A stretch of DNA of 64,000 bases, taken from positions 1 through 64,000 of the forward strand of contig NZ_JALLGK010000003.1 of NCBI RefSeq assembly GCF_023072595.1. Direction: 5' to 3'. This document shows, one piece after another, positions 1 to 8,215 of this stretch. Below the pieces are notes generated by a model. That model was not told the DNA's origin, made no database searches, and was given only the letters and a program-made list of their open reading frames with translations. Positions within the stretch are counted from its first letter, which is position 1. Each line of letters begins with the position of its first letter. The DNA comes from Streptomyces sp. XM4193. Its GTDB lineage: Bacteria > Actinomycetota > Actinomycetes > Streptomycetales > Streptomycetaceae. Position numbers and translations under genes: made by a program.

Positions 1-69
1 GAAGCTAAGCCTGTCCGCGCCGATGGTACTGCATGCGGGAGCGTGTGGGAGAGTAGGTCACCGCCGAAC
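1..69 (+). rRNA. rrf: 5S ribosomal RNA, 3' end only
   Basis: The window opens inside a 5S rRNA gene. The stretch GAAGCTAAGCC, then GCCGATGGTACTGCA and GGGAGAGTAGGTC, is the conserved 3' half of actinobacterial 5S rRNA. The 3' end is placed near base 69, just before an A/T-rich run and the operon terminator. The rest of the rrn operon lies to the left of the window, transcribed rightwards. The exact mature end is uncertain by a few bases. Confidence 0.93.
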
Positions 70-80
70 AATTTTTGAAG

Positions 81-117
81 GAAAGGGTCGTACCGGATCG
101 CCGGTACGGCCCTTTTC
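81..117 (+). terminator. rrn operon terminator
   Basis: A 12-bp stem (GGGTCGTACCGG pairing with CCGGTACGGCCC, one G-T pair) with an ATCG loop, preceded by AAA and followed by TTTT. It directly follows the 5S rRNA and is a classic intrinsic terminator ending the rRNA operon. Confidence 0.9.
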
Positions 118-147
118 TGCGTTGTCCCCGATGGATACGGTGTCGCT

Positions 148-1320
148 ATGAGTGGCGGCGCGCAGGTGATGTGGGACAACGCGGTGACCGGTTACGACTT
201 CGGCACCGGTCATCCGATGGATCCGGTCAGGCTGGCCTTGACGATGGATCTCGTCAAGGCTTTCGAGCTGGACCGCAGGGCTCCCGTGGTGGCGGCGAAG
301 GCCGCGGGGGAGTCCACGCTTCGGCTGGTTCATCGGGAGAGCTATATCGAGGCGGTGCGAAATGCCTCGCTCGACCCCGGCCGCGCCGACGAGTCCTTCG
401 GCCTCGGGACGACTGACGATCCGGCGTTCGCCGGTATGCACGAGGCCAGTGCGCTGATCGCCGGCCAGTCCGTGGGGGCGGCCGAGGCGGTGTGGCGGGG
501 GACGGTGCAGCACGCGGTGAACTTCGCCGGCGGTCTGCACCACGCGATGCCCGGTTCCGCGTCCGGGTTCTGCATCTACAACGACGCCTCCCTCGCCATC
601 GCCCGCCTGCTGGAGCTGGGTGCGGAGCGGGTGGCGTACGTGGACATCGATGTGCACCACGGGGACGGAGTGGAGTCCGCGTTCTGGAACGACCCCCGGG
701 TGCTGACCATTTCGCTGCACGAACACCCCAGGGTGCTGTTCCCCGGTACCGGCTGGCCGGAGGAGACCGGTGGCCCGGACGCCCCGGGCTCCGCGGTCAA
801 CGTGGCGCTGCCGCCGGGGATTTCGGACGGCGGCTGGCTGCGGGCGCTGCACGCGGTGGTACCGGAGCTGCTGGAGGCGTTCGCGCCGACGGTGCTGGTG
901 ACGCAGCACGGTGCGGACACCCACATCGAGGATCCGCTCGCTCACCTCGCGGTGACGGTGGACGCGCAGCGGGAAGCCGCGATGGCGCTGCACGACTGGT
1001 CCCACGCGCACGCGCAGGGCCGCTGGGTGGCGCTGGGCGGCGGTGGTTACTCGGTGGTCGACGTGGTGCCGCGCACCTGGACCCATCTGGTCGCGGTGGC
1101 GGCGGGTGCGCCGATCGATCCGGCGACGGAGGTGCCGGAGGCGTGGAGGCAGCGGGTGTACGCGCGTACCCGGGCAACTGCCCCCAGGCGCATGACGGAT
1201 GGGCGCAAGCCAGTGTGGCGGGACTGGGAGGAGACCGGGTACGACCCCGGCGACGCGCTGGACCAGGCCGTGCTGGCGACCCGTCGTGCCGTCTTCCCCT
1301 CGCACGGGCTGTTGCCCTGA
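148..1320 (+). CDS. acuC: Acetoin utilisation protein AcuC-like, histone-deacetylase superfamily
   Basis: Zinc amidohydrolase of the AcuC/HDAC family, 390 residues and the usual family length. By family knowledge AcuC removes acetyl groups from lysines, classically on acetyl-CoA synthetase, in the cytoplasm. Visible motifs are the His pair H131-H132, the metal-binding VDIDVHHGDG (D168, H170) and the third metal ligand D257 in GADTH, all at the spacing expected for HDACs. It begins just after the rRNA operon terminator and is probably transcribed alone. The start at 148 lacks a clear Shine-Dalgarno sequence. An in-frame ATG at 169 is a plausible alternative because the conserved part begins soon after it. 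The acetylated substrate in this organism is not known from the sequence. Confidence 0.9.
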   Translation: MSGGAQVMWDNAVTGYDFGTGHPMDPVRLALTMDLVKAFELDRRAPVVAAKAAGESTLRLVHRESYIEAVRNASLDPGRADESFGLGTTDDPAFAGMHEASALIAGQSVGAAEAVWRGTVQHAVNFAGGLHHAMPGSASGFCIYNDASLAIARLLELGAERVAYVDIDVHHGDGVESAFWNDPRVLTISLHEHPRVLFPGTGWPEETGGPDAPGSAVNVALPPGISDGGWLRALHAVVPELLEAFAPTVLVTQHGADTHIEDPLAHLAVTVDAQREAAMALHDWSHAHAQGRWVALGGGGYSVVDVVPRTWTHLVAVAAGAPIDPATEVPEAWRQRVYARTRATAPRRMTDGRKPVWRDWEETGYDPGDALDQAVLATRRAVFPSHGLLP

Positions 1321-2058
1321 GCGGTCGCGAGTCTTTCATCGGAGTGTTTGCGGCGGCCGGGCGTGCTCCCGGCTCGCGCGAGGCGGTGTTCGAGGCGTCA
1401 ACTTGCGGGTGTGGGCGGGTGGTTGGGGCTCCAGCCGCCGTCCGGCCGGTCGGGAGCACCGGGCGCGGGTACGTCGGCTGCGGGAGTTCGCGTCCATGGT
1501 CTGCGGCACCCGCCCCGCTCTGAGTGTCCGTCAGATGTGCGCTCGCGGTGGGCTGTTGTGCGTACGTCGCGATGAACTCGGGCGGGTGTCAGGGGTGGTG
1601 TGGAACTGTGGAGAGGCGCACGGGCGGGGGTCATATGCGCCCCGCGCACACCAATGCGTTCACCCTTCTCCCAACAGGCGTTTCCCGCACCGCTGTTGAC
1701 ACGGCGGCCGGGGTGCGCGGGGCAGGTGTCACGGAGGTCGGCGGGCCGGAACCGCAGGTCAGTCGAGCGATCCACGTGGTCGGGGCGGAGCTGCCGGGGG
1801 AGTGGTGACCGGCGCTGCGGGGCGGCTGCGGAGGGGTGTTGGGCGATGTTCACGTGCTTACGCTGAGCCCTGCGGGGGCTACTGAACGCTCATGCGGTAT
1901 GTACTCAAACAAACACGTCTGTCACAGTAGGGGACTGATCGCGACTCCTCTTCCCCCCTTGCATCACCCGCCCCGAATCTGGGGAGGTACGCGCATGGGA
2001 GCTGGAGACACCGGAGGGGAAGCCGGTGCCCTACATGTGCGGAAGGTTCAGGTGTGAA
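1321..2058. other. Long non-coding gap upstream of the BldC-like gene
   Basis: About 740 bases with no convincing gene. Short open frames exist on both strands, but their third-position GC is much lower than in neighbouring genes. The right part turns A/T-richer (about 1860-1960), as expected for a promoter. A small hairpin (CACCGG...CCGGTG, about 2011-2028) lies just before the next gene. The size suggests a long regulatory region or 5' leader for the DNA-binding protein at 2059. Confidence 0.5.
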
Positions 2059-2268
2059 ATGGCTGCTGGTGAGAAGCCTCTGAGCGAGGTCAACTTTCTG
2101 ACGGTGGCGGAAGTCGCCGCCGTGATGCGGGTGTCCAAGATGACCGTCTACCGCTTGGTGCACAGCGGACATCTGCCGGCGATCCGGGTGGGAAGGTCCT
2201 TCCGGGTGCCGGAGAACGCGGTGCACGAGTATCTCCGTCAGTCCTACGTGGGGGTGGAAAGCGCCTGA
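2059..2268 (+). CDS. Small MerR/excisionase-type DNA-binding protein, BldC-like
   Basis: 69-residue protein that is essentially one winged helix-turn-helix of the excisionase/MerR type: FLTVAEVAAVMRVSKMTVYR followed by the wing GHLPAIRVGRSFRVPE. Such single-domain proteins bind DNA without an effector domain, often cooperatively, as BldC does in Streptomyces development. I believe it corresponds to the BldD target called bdtA (SCO3328) in S. coelicolor, from memory only. The ATG at 2059 is preferred because the protein then starts right at the conserved region, with GGAAGG upstream. Earlier in-frame starts at 2026 and 2035 are possible. The long upstream gap suggests elaborate control. Confidence 0.85.
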   Translation: MAAGEKPLSEVNFLTVAEVAAVMRVSKMTVYRLVHSGHLPAIRVGRSFRVPENAVHEYLRQSYVGVESA

Positions 2269-2389
2269 GAAGGTCGTGATTCCGGCCCTCGGTTACGAGC
2301 ATTGACTCCAGGCGGGTAGGCTGAGCCGATGTAGGTAGTGTGGGCTCGGACGCCCCGCACCGAGTGAATCGAAGTGAGCGAGGGTAGTC

Positions 2390-2488
2390 GTGGGCTCAGT
2401 TATCAAGAAGCGGCGCAAGCGGATGGCCAAGAAGAAGCACCGCAAGCTGCTCAAGCGCACGCGTGTGCAGCGTCGTAACAAGAAGTAG
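2390..2488 (+). CDS. Ribosomal protein bS22-type small basic protein (AURKAIP1/COX24 domain)
   Basis: A 32-residue protein starting at GTG (2390), beginning [19 protein letters not shown] and ending in RRNKK. More than half its residues are Lys or Arg. It matches the short actinobacterial AURKAIP1/COX24-domain proteins, whose mycobacterial member is the small-subunit ribosomal protein bS22 seen in cryo-EM structures. It probably binds 16S rRNA. The gene is followed by a strong terminator and stands alone. Its length and charge pattern are typical for the family. It is easy to miss because of its size. Confidence 0.9.
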   Translation: MGSVIKKRRKRMAKKKHRKLLKRTRVQRRNKK

Positions 2489-2530
2489 TCGCTCGGGTTC
2501 GGGCGACCGCGTCACGCGGGTCTTCTGACC

Positions 2531-2579
2531 ACAACACGGGGCTCTCTCCTCAGCAGAGGAGGGGGCCCCGTTTGTTGTG
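2531..2579 (+). terminator. Terminator after the bS22-type gene
   Basis: A 15-bp stem (CGGGGCTCTCTCCTC with GAGGAGGGGGCCCCG, G-T pairs only) with an AGCA loop, then TTTGTTG. It ends the small ribosomal-protein transcript. Confidence 0.85.
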
Positions 2580-2775
2580 TGCGGCGGAAGTCGGGCGGCG
2601 GAAGCCGGGGCGAGCGGGAGCCCGCCGCGTGGGCGGGCTGTGCGGAACGTGGGGAACCCGTCGCTTTGTGTCATCTGTTCCCGCGGTGCTCCCGCGGGCA
2701 ACCGATACGGTGTCCAGTGGCCCGGGGCGTGTACCGCAGATGTACTCGCGCCCCGTGGGCCCCGTACACAGCGGC

Positions 2776-3822
2776 ATGGGAGGGGCTTTGGGCAGAGTCG
2801 TACTCGTGACGGGCGCCGGACGGCAGCTGACGGCGCGCTTCATCCGCCGGGTGCAGCGGGACGGCGACATCGACCGGCTGATCGCCGTCGATGTGCAGCC
2901 GCCTGCGCACCAGTTGGGGTCGGCCGAGTTCATCGCCGCCGACATCCGCCAGCCGGCGATCGGGCGGCTGCTCGCGGAGCACCAGGTCGACACCGTCGTC
3001 CACATGGATGTGAACGGAACGCCGATCGGGCCCCGCGGCAGTCGGACGTCGGTCAAGGAGACCAACGTCATCGGCACGATGCAGCTGCTCGGGGCCTGTC
3101 AGAAGGCGCCCTCGGTGCGCAGGCTCGTCGTCAAGTCCAGCACGAACGTCTACGGTTCGGCGCCGCGCGATCCCGCGGTCTTCGTCGAGTCGACGGTCGC
3201 CAAGGCGCTGCCCAGCGGCGGCTTCGCCAAGGACGCGGTCGAGGTCGAGGGGTATGTGCGCGGCTTCGCCCGCAGACGTCCCGACGTCTCGGTCACGGTG
3301 CTGAGGTTCGCCAACATCCTCGGGCCCACCGCGGACACCCCGCTCGCGGAGTACTTCAAACTCCCGGTGCTGCCCACCGTGTTGGGCTACGACCCGCGGC
3401 TGCAGTTCGTTCACGAGGACGACGCGGTCGAGGTGCTGGCGCTCGCCGCGGGGGAGCCGAGGCGCGGTTCCTACAGCGCGGGCACCTTCAACATCGCCGG
3501 CGGCGGGGTCCTGCTGCTGTCCCAGTGCGCCCGACGGCTCGGCCGGCCGACGGCCCCGATGCTGCTGCCGGCGATCCGCTGGGCGGGCAGCGCGCTGCGT
3601 GCGGTGGGGGTCACCGACTTCTCGCCCGAGCAGATACGGCTTCTCACGCACGGCCGGGTCGTACGGACCTCGCAGATGCGCGAGATGCTGGGTTTCACAC
3701 CGATGTTCACCACGGCGGAGGCGTTCGGGGACTTCGCCGCGAGCCAGCCGCCGGGGCTGCTGCCGCCGCGCACCATCGCCGGCGCCGTCGACCGCATGCA
3801 GGAGGCCGTACGCCATGGCTGA
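2776..3822 (+). CDS. NAD-dependent epimerase/dehydratase family protein
   Basis: About 348 residues, extended SDR fold. The N-terminal nucleotide-binding stretch VVLVTGAGRQL resembles the TGxxGxxG signature but ends in QL rather than a third Gly. Later come VDTVVHMDV and a substrate region typical of nucleotide-sugar epimerase-like proteins. A normal SDR YxxxK is not obvious: the Tyr of NVYGSAPR has no Lys four residues on. The true reaction is therefore unknown. The ATG at 2776 is used. A TTG at 2788 has a better upstream GGGAGGGG and would start the protein exactly at the conserved GRVVLVTG, so the start is uncertain. It overlaps the next gene by 8 bases, so the two are co-translated. Confidence 0.82.
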   Translation: MGGALGRVVLVTGAGRQLTARFIRRVQRDGDIDRLIAVDVQPPAHQLGSAEFIAADIRQPAIGRLLAEHQVDTVVHMDVNGTPIGPRGSRTSVKETNVIGTMQLLGACQKAPSVRRLVVKSSTNVYGSAPRDPAVFVESTVAKALPSGGFAKDAVEVEGYVRGFARRRPDVSVTVLRFANILGPTADTPLAEYFKLPVLPTVLGYDPRLQFVHEDDAVEVLALAAGEPRRGSYSAGTFNIAGGGVLLLSQCARRLGRPTAPMLLPAIRWAGSALRAVGVTDFSPEQIRLLTHGRVVRTSQMREMLGFTPMFTTAEAFGDFAASQPPGLLPPRTIAGAVDRMQEAVRHG

Positions 3823-4915
3823 CGCCAAGGTCATTCCCTTCGACGACGACCGCAGGGGCACGGGCGGCCGTGCCTCCGGACGCACGGGGCGACCGGCCGC
3901 CCGCAGACGCAGCCGCGAGCGCGGCGACGCCGGGCTCGCCCCGGTCGGGGAGGCCCCCGGCGCCGCCGAGGACCGGGACGCCCCCACCGGGCCCGAGACG
4001 GCCGAAGGCGGGCCGCTGTCGGCGGGGGCGCCCGGTTCGTCCGCCGGGCCGCCCGTGCTGGACCGTCTGCTCGGCGAGGGCTGGGACGCCCGCACCGCCC
4101 GCGGGCTCTCCTTCCTGCGCCGCAGGCTCACCGGTGAGTACGAGGTGGACGACTTCGGCTACGACGCCGAGCTCACCGACGCGGTGCTGATGTCACTGGT
4201 GCGTCCGCTGTACGAGAAGTACTTCAGGGTCGAGGTGCGCGGGGTGGAGAACATCCCGGCCGACGGCGGCGCGCTCGTGGTGGCCAACCACTCGGGCACG
4301 CTCCCGTGGGACGGGCTGATGCTCCAGGTCGCGGTGCACGACCACCACCCCGCGGAGCGCACTCTGCGGCTGCTCGCCGCCGATCTGGTCTTCATGCTGC
4401 CGGTGGTCAACGAGCTGGCCCGCAAGGCCGGTCACACCCTCGCGTGTGCGGAGGACGCCGAGCGGCTGCTCGAGCGCGGTGAGGTCGTCGGTGTGATGCC
4501 GGAGGGTTTCAAGGGCATCGGCAAGCCGTTCTCCGAGCGGTACAAGCTCCAGCGCTTCGGGCGGGGCGGGTTCGTCTCGACCGCGCTGAAGGCGGGTGCG
4601 CCGATCGTGCCGTGCTCGATCGTCGGGGCGGAGGAGATCTACCCGATGATCGGCAACTCCCGTACGCTCGCGCGGCTTCTGGGCTTTCCGTACTTCCCGA
4701 TCACGCCGACGTTCCCGCTGCTGGGGCCGCTGGGAGCGATTCCGCTGCCGACGAAGTGGACGATCCAGTTCGGCGAGCCGATCCCGACGGACGGCTATCC
4801 GCAGGAGGCGGCGGACGACCCGATGCTGATGTTCAACCTGACCGACCAGGTGCGGGAGACGATCCAGCACACGCTGTACAAGCTGCTGGTGCAGCGGCGT
4901 TCGGTCTTCTTCTGA
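3815..4915 (+). CDS. Lysophospholipid acyltransferase family protein (PlsC-like)
   Basis: 366 residues. The first ~90 are Arg/Gly/Ala-rich and probably disordered. The rest is a glycerolipid acyltransferase domain likely acting at the membrane to move an acyl group to a lipid acceptor. The catalytic block reads ANHSGTLPWDG. His and Asp are separated by six residues, whereas classical PlsC has HX4D. Further on, MPEGFKGIGKP matches the glycerol-phosphate binding block. ATG at 3815 has GGAGG nine bases upstream and overlaps the stop of the epimerase-like gene, so they form an operon ended by the hairpin at 5050. The acceptor lipid cannot be told from sequence. Confidence 0.85.
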   Translation: MADAKVIPFDDDRRGTGGRASGRTGRPAARRRSRERGDAGLAPVGEAPGAAEDRDAPTGPETAEGGPLSAGAPGSSAGPPVLDRLLGEGWDARTARGLSFLRRRLTGEYEVDDFGYDAELTDAVLMSLVRPLYEKYFRVEVRGVENIPADGGALVVANHSGTLPWDGLMLQVAVHDHHPAERTLRLLAADLVFMLPVVNELARKAGHTLACAEDAERLLERGEVVGVMPEGFKGIGKPFSERYKLQRFGRGGFVSTALKAGAPIVPCSIVGAEEIYPMIGNSRTLARLLGFPYFPITPTFPLLGPLGAIPLPTKWTIQFGEPIPTDGYPQEAADDPMLMFNLTDQVRETIQHTLYKLLVQRRSVFF

Positions 4916-5049
4916 ACCCGCCTCTCTCCGGGGGAGCAGCAGAAACGTCTGTGCAGGCCGTGACACGTGCTCTCCGCGAGCGTGTGCGGGGTGCAAGGCG
5001 TGTGCGGGGCGGGTGGTTCGTGGGTTTCCGACGAACGGTGGGAGCAGCA

Positions 5050-5085
5050 CGGTGGCCCGGCATCCGGGAGGACGCCGGGCCACCG
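5050..5085. terminator. Bidirectional terminator between convergent genes
   Basis: Perfect 12-bp inverted repeat CGGTGGCCCGGC / GCCGGGCCACCG with a 12-base loop. It lies between the rightward acyltransferase gene and the leftward rsbN gene and can serve both. Confidence 0.75.
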
Positions 5086-5104
5086 ATTCGGGATGGCGGG
5101 AGGG

Positions 5105-6352
5105 TCAGTCGTCCCGCTCGCTCTCCAGCCCGAGCCCGGGCAGGCCGCCGGGCAGCAGCGGCGGGATGGTGATGTCCGGCGCCGAAGGACGGGAGGGCGA
5201 GTCCTCCGAACCCTTGCCTTCGCCCTTCGCGGGCGGATTGAGCAGCCCGCCCGTACCGCCGCCGAGCAGGCCCTCCTGCGAGGCGTCCGGGCTGGGGCCG
5301 GACTTGTCCGGGGCGGCGTCGTCCTCCGGGCCCCGGCTGCCGTCCTCGGCACCGCGGCCGTCCGCGTCCTCGGAGGCGGAGGGGCGTCCGTCGTCCTTCC
5401 CGGGGCCGCTGCCGTCCTCCGGCCCGGGGCTCCCGCCGGGGGTGCCCGGATCGGGCTGGCTCGGGGCCAGCTTCCGCACCGCGTAGGCGTCCCGGTTCAT
5501 CGCCTCGAACACGGAACTGACCTCGTCGCTGATGTCCTGGAGCTGGACGGGCAGCCGGCTGCGCATCGAGGTCCAGGTCTCCTGGTGCGAGTCGGCAAAG
5601 GAGGAGAGCGAACGCAGCGGGCCGAGGTCGCCGTCCCTGGAGTGTGCGTCGCTGAGGAGCCGACGGCCCTCGGCGGCGTTGCTGCTCATCGCGCCGAGTG
5701 CCTTGCGGACCTCGGTCACCGAGGTGTGGTCCAGCTCGCCGGACCTGCCGCGCTCCAGCAGCCGCCTGGCTTCGTGCATACGGTTGGAGGCGTGGTCGAG
5801 GTGGACCTTGCCGCGAGCGGTGTCGTCGCCCGCCATGTCGAGCTTGAAGTCCTCCATCCCGCGCTTCAGGCCGTACAGGCGGTCGCCGGGCAGGGCGTCC
5901 GTGCTGGCCGCGGCGACTCCGCCGAAAGCGCCGGCGGCCACGCCGACGGTCAGCCCGCCGGCAGCCAGCCCTTTGCTCAGACGGGACTTGGGACGCAGCC
6001 GGCTCATCGCGCTCCGGGGCTCCGCCCGGTGGGCACCGCGGCCGGATCGGCCGCGCTGCTCGGGCACCTGGCCGCCACCGGCCAGTTCGCGCTCCATCGC
6101 GGCGATGAGCTGCGCCCGTTGGACGCTCTTCACTTCGGGGTCCAACGCGGGCTTGGGCAGTGCACCCAGCTCCTCGGCAACGGCGAGCAGCAGACTGTGC
6201 TCGCCGGTCTCCGCCCGCTCGGCCTCGGAACCTTCCGGCGGCGTCGGGTCGCTGCCCGCGGCCTCGGGCGGCTCCTCCTCCGATCGCGCGGAAGCGTCGA
6301 GGGCCTGGGCGAAGGCGTTGGCCCGCCGGTTGGTGGACACGGATGGAATCAA
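5105..6352 (-). CDS. rsbN: Anti-sigma factor RsbN for BldN (DUF5667)
   Basis: 415 residues. Layout: a cytoplasmic N-terminal domain (about 1-140, starting with PSVSTNRRANAFAQAL) that in S. venezuelae holds sigma-BldN; one transmembrane segment (about 150-172, GLAAGGLTVGVAAGAFGG); an extracellular DUF5667 region with LPGDRLYGLKRGMEDF; and a long acidic, Pro/Gly/Ser-rich disordered tail. The TTG start at 6352 is preferred because AGGAGG lies eight bases upstream and the protein then begins at the conserved region. It sits immediately downstream of bldN but has its own sigma-BldN-type promoter (6482-6510), giving negative feedback. The identification rests on position and domain order and is firm. 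Confidence 0.92.
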   Translation of the reverse strand: MIPSVSTNRRANAFAQALDASARSEEEPPEAAGSDPTPPEGSEAERAETGEHSLLLAVAEELGALPKPALDPEVKSVQRAQLIAAMERELAGGGQVPEQRGRSGRGAHRAEPRSAMSRLRPKSRLSKGLAAGGLTVGVAAGAFGGVAAASTDALPGDRLYGLKRGMEDFKLDMAGDDTARGKVHLDHASNRMHEARRLLERGRSGELDHTSVTEVRKALGAMSSNAAEGRRLLSDAHSRDGDLGPLRSLSSFADSHQETWTSMRSRLPVQLQDISDEVSSVFEAMNRDAYAVRKLAPSQPDPGTPGGSPGPEDGSGPGKDDGRPSASEDADGRGAEDGSRGPEDDAAPDKSGPSPDASQEGLLGGGTGGLLNPPAKGEGKGSEDSPSRPSAPDITIPPLLPGGLPGLGLESERDD

Positions 6353-6481
6353 GGCGGCACCTCCTCTCATCAGCACGGTGGACTCCGGGCCTCAGGGGGA
6401 GGGTTCCACGGTCTGCTCAATGCCACCCGATCGAGTGAACGCGGGTGGACAGAGAGAGCCCACGGGGAGTCTGCCAACCCG

Positions 6482-6510
6482 ACAACGAGCGGCAGCGCAC
6501 TCGGGTTACG
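6482..6510 (-). promoter_or_regulatory. Probable sigma-BldN promoter of rsbN
   Basis: On the minus strand: CGTAAC (6510-6505), a 17-base spacer, then CGTTGT (6487-6482), about 120 bases before the rsbN start. This resembles the CGTAAC/CGTTGA-like elements I recall for BldN-dependent promoters such as bldM p1. Autoregulation of rsbN by BldN is known in S. venezuelae. The consensus is from memory. Confidence 0.65.
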
Positions 6511-6751
6511 GAGTGGCGATGATGTGACCGCAACGTGACGCAGGGGTGTTGAAGCCTCACCGGGGGTGAGTGAAAGGCGCCGATTCGGGGCCGTGAACGG
6601 TGAGTTCGCGGCGCTGCGGGATGCGGCGCTGCGGAACGGTGCGCCGCGGATCGGGGCGTCGCCGGTCGGTGTCCGGGACGCCTCCGCCCCGAAGCCGCCG
6701 GTGCTCCCGACACCACCGCCGCCACCGGTGCGGCCACCGTCGGCCGTGCGA

Positions 6752-6789
6752 ACTGCGGTGCCGTCACCGTGGTGCGCCGGCACCGCAGT
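6752..6789 (-). terminator. Terminator downstream of bldN
   Basis: Perfect 12-bp stem ACTGCGGTGCCG / CGGCACCGCAGT with a 14-base loop, 70-110 bases past the bldN stop. The surrounding gap (6353-6861) holds this hairpin, the rsbN promoter and GC-rich sequence without a gene. Confidence 0.65.
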
Positions 6790-6861
6790 GACGGGCCGGT
6801 GCCGGCGCACCGGTGACTGCCGGGTCGCGCGCGGGCGTTGTCGTCCGCGGAGGGTCTGCCG

Positions 6862-7713
6862 TCAGCGCGCCTCTTCCGGGAAGAGGCGCGCCAGCGTACG
6901 GACCGCGCGGTACTGGAGCGTCTTGATCGCGCCCTCGTTCTTGCCCATGATCCGCGCGGTCTCCGCGACCGAGAGGCCCTGGAGGAAGCGGAGCGTGACG
7001 CACTCCTGCTGCTGCGGGTTGAGCCGTCGCACCGCGTCCAGCAGCGCGGCGTTGGAGAGCGACTCCAGGACCGAGTCCTCCGGGCTGCGCTCGACCTCGT
7101 TCGCGTCCAGCATCTCGCCGGTGGTGACCTCCAGTCGGAAGCGACTGGACTTGAAGTGGTCGGCCACCAGATTGCGGGCGATGGTGACGAGCCAGGCGCC
7201 GAAGTCGCGGCCCTGCCAGGTGAAGGTGCCGATGCGGCGCAGCGCGCGGAGGAAGGTTTCGCTGGTCAGATCCTCGGCGGTGGCTTTGCTCCCGACCCGG
7301 TAGTAGATGTACCGGTAGACCGTGTCCGAGTAGTGGTCGTAGAGCTGGCCGAACGCTTCGGTCTCGCCGTCCTGGGCGCGTTCGACCAGGTCCATCATCC
7401 GCCGGCTGTCGCTGTCGGCGGTGGGCCTGCGGGCGTTGCCGCGGGCCTGGGGACGGGGGCGTTTTCCGGCGGTGCCGGTCGTTCTGGCCGCCTGGGCGGT
7501 CGGCGCGCTGGTGGTGCGGTCGGCGAGCGCGTACGCGGGGGGTGTTGCGGGTGCCGCTGCGAGGCCCGTAGCGGCGTGCGGTGCGGGGACTGTGTGCGCG
7601 ACTGCTGGGACAGCGTTCGCGGCGGGGACGGGGACAAGTGCGCACAACCGTTGGACGAGAGTGGTGCGCAACGTAGCCAGGCCCGAGGCGTCAACCCCGA
7701 CGTGTGGGTACAC
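6862..7713 (-). CDS. bldN: Developmental ECF RNA polymerase sigma factor BldN
   Basis: 283 residues from a GTG start (MYPHVGVDASGLATLR). Residues 1 to about 100 form the Ala/Pro-rich N-terminal extension peculiar to BldN, which in S. coelicolor is a pro-sequence. Region 2 follows (FGQLYDHYSDTVYRY, then TAEDLTSETFLRALR), then region 4 with the helix-turn-helix LSVAETARIMGKNEGAIKTL. Known role: it directs bldM, chaplin and rodlin genes for aerial hyphae. rsbN is the next gene downstream. A 500-base gap precedes the gene, consistent with complex developmental control. The gene is intact and of usual length. Confidence 0.95.
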   Translation of the reverse strand: MYPHVGVDASGLATLRTTLVQRLCALVPVPAANAVPAVAHTVPAPHAATGLAAAPATPPAYALADRTTSAPTAQAARTTGTAGKRPRPQARGNARRPTADSDSRRMMDLVERAQDGETEAFGQLYDHYSDTVYRYIYYRVGSKATAEDLTSETFLRALRRIGTFTWQGRDFGAWLVTIARNLVADHFKSSRFRLEVTTGEMLDANEVERSPEDSVLESLSNAALLDAVRRLNPQQQECVTLRFLQGLSVAETARIMGKNEGAIKTLQYRAVRTLARLFPEEAR

Positions 7714-8215
7714 GGGACTCCCAGAGGCAGAGCTTCCATCATGTGCGGGTTCGACACGAGTTGCCCTGGGACGGGCGTACGGGTGCCGTATTGCGTCTGA
7801 GGAGAATAACGCTTCGTGCAGGAGCTACTACGCGTGGTTGCGGAAATCGCTGTTTTGCTTCGATCTCTTATGGAATGCTGCTCGGTTGATCACCGATCCG
7901 GTGTTTGTTTCTGACCGTTTGGTGCGGGAAAGCTGCCCGCATGCCACCGAGTTGAGCCGGATCGCCGTGCGGACGACTGGCGTGCGGCGAGGTTGGGTAA
8001 GTGGCGGTGTCGCAGGAGTGATCAGAAGTCGGCTGTCGTGCGACGCCGGTGATCGCGGCGTGGTGGAACGGGGTGCGGTGCCGCGCCGTCGGAGGGCCGG
8101 CCGTGCCGGGGTGGCAGGGCCGACCGGTGGGGCGGCAGGGCGGCGTGCGGTGGGGACGCGGGACGCCGATGTGCGGTGCGGACGCGGGGCGCGGGACGCC
8201 GATGTGCGGTGCGGG
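7714..8215 (-). promoter_or_regulatory. bldN upstream control region
   Basis: About 500 bases without a gene, between bldN and the HAD gene. It includes an A/T-richer patch near 7800-7920 and a 13-base inverted repeat CACCG-ATC-CGGTG at 7891-7903, suitable for a dimeric regulator. I looked for a BldD consensus site (TNAC-N5-GTNA) and did not find a convincing one. A 24-base sequence is repeated exactly at 8158-8181 and 8191-8214. Confidence 0.5.
8158..8214. repeat. 24-bp direct repeat, two copies
   Basis: GCGGGACGCCGATGTGCGGT followed by GCGG occurs at 8158-8181 and again at 8191-8214, nine bases apart, just beyond the HAD gene stop. Function unknown. Confidence 0.8.

Noticed and set aside
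1524-1808. Plus-strand open frame of about 94 residues in the gap before the BldC-like gene
   Set aside because: Third-position GC is near 70%, well below neighbouring genes, and I recognise no conserved protein. The later in-frame ATG at 1635 has only a run of Gs upstream.
1398-1853. Minus-strand open frame of 151 residues in the same gap
   Set aside because: Arg/Pro-rich translation typical of antisense GC-rich DNA; no ribosome site or domain.
7891-7903. CACCG-ATC-CGGTG dyad as a BldD box
   Set aside because: BldD sites follow TNAC-N5-GTNA. Here the centre spacing is different, so only an unspecified dyad is claimed.
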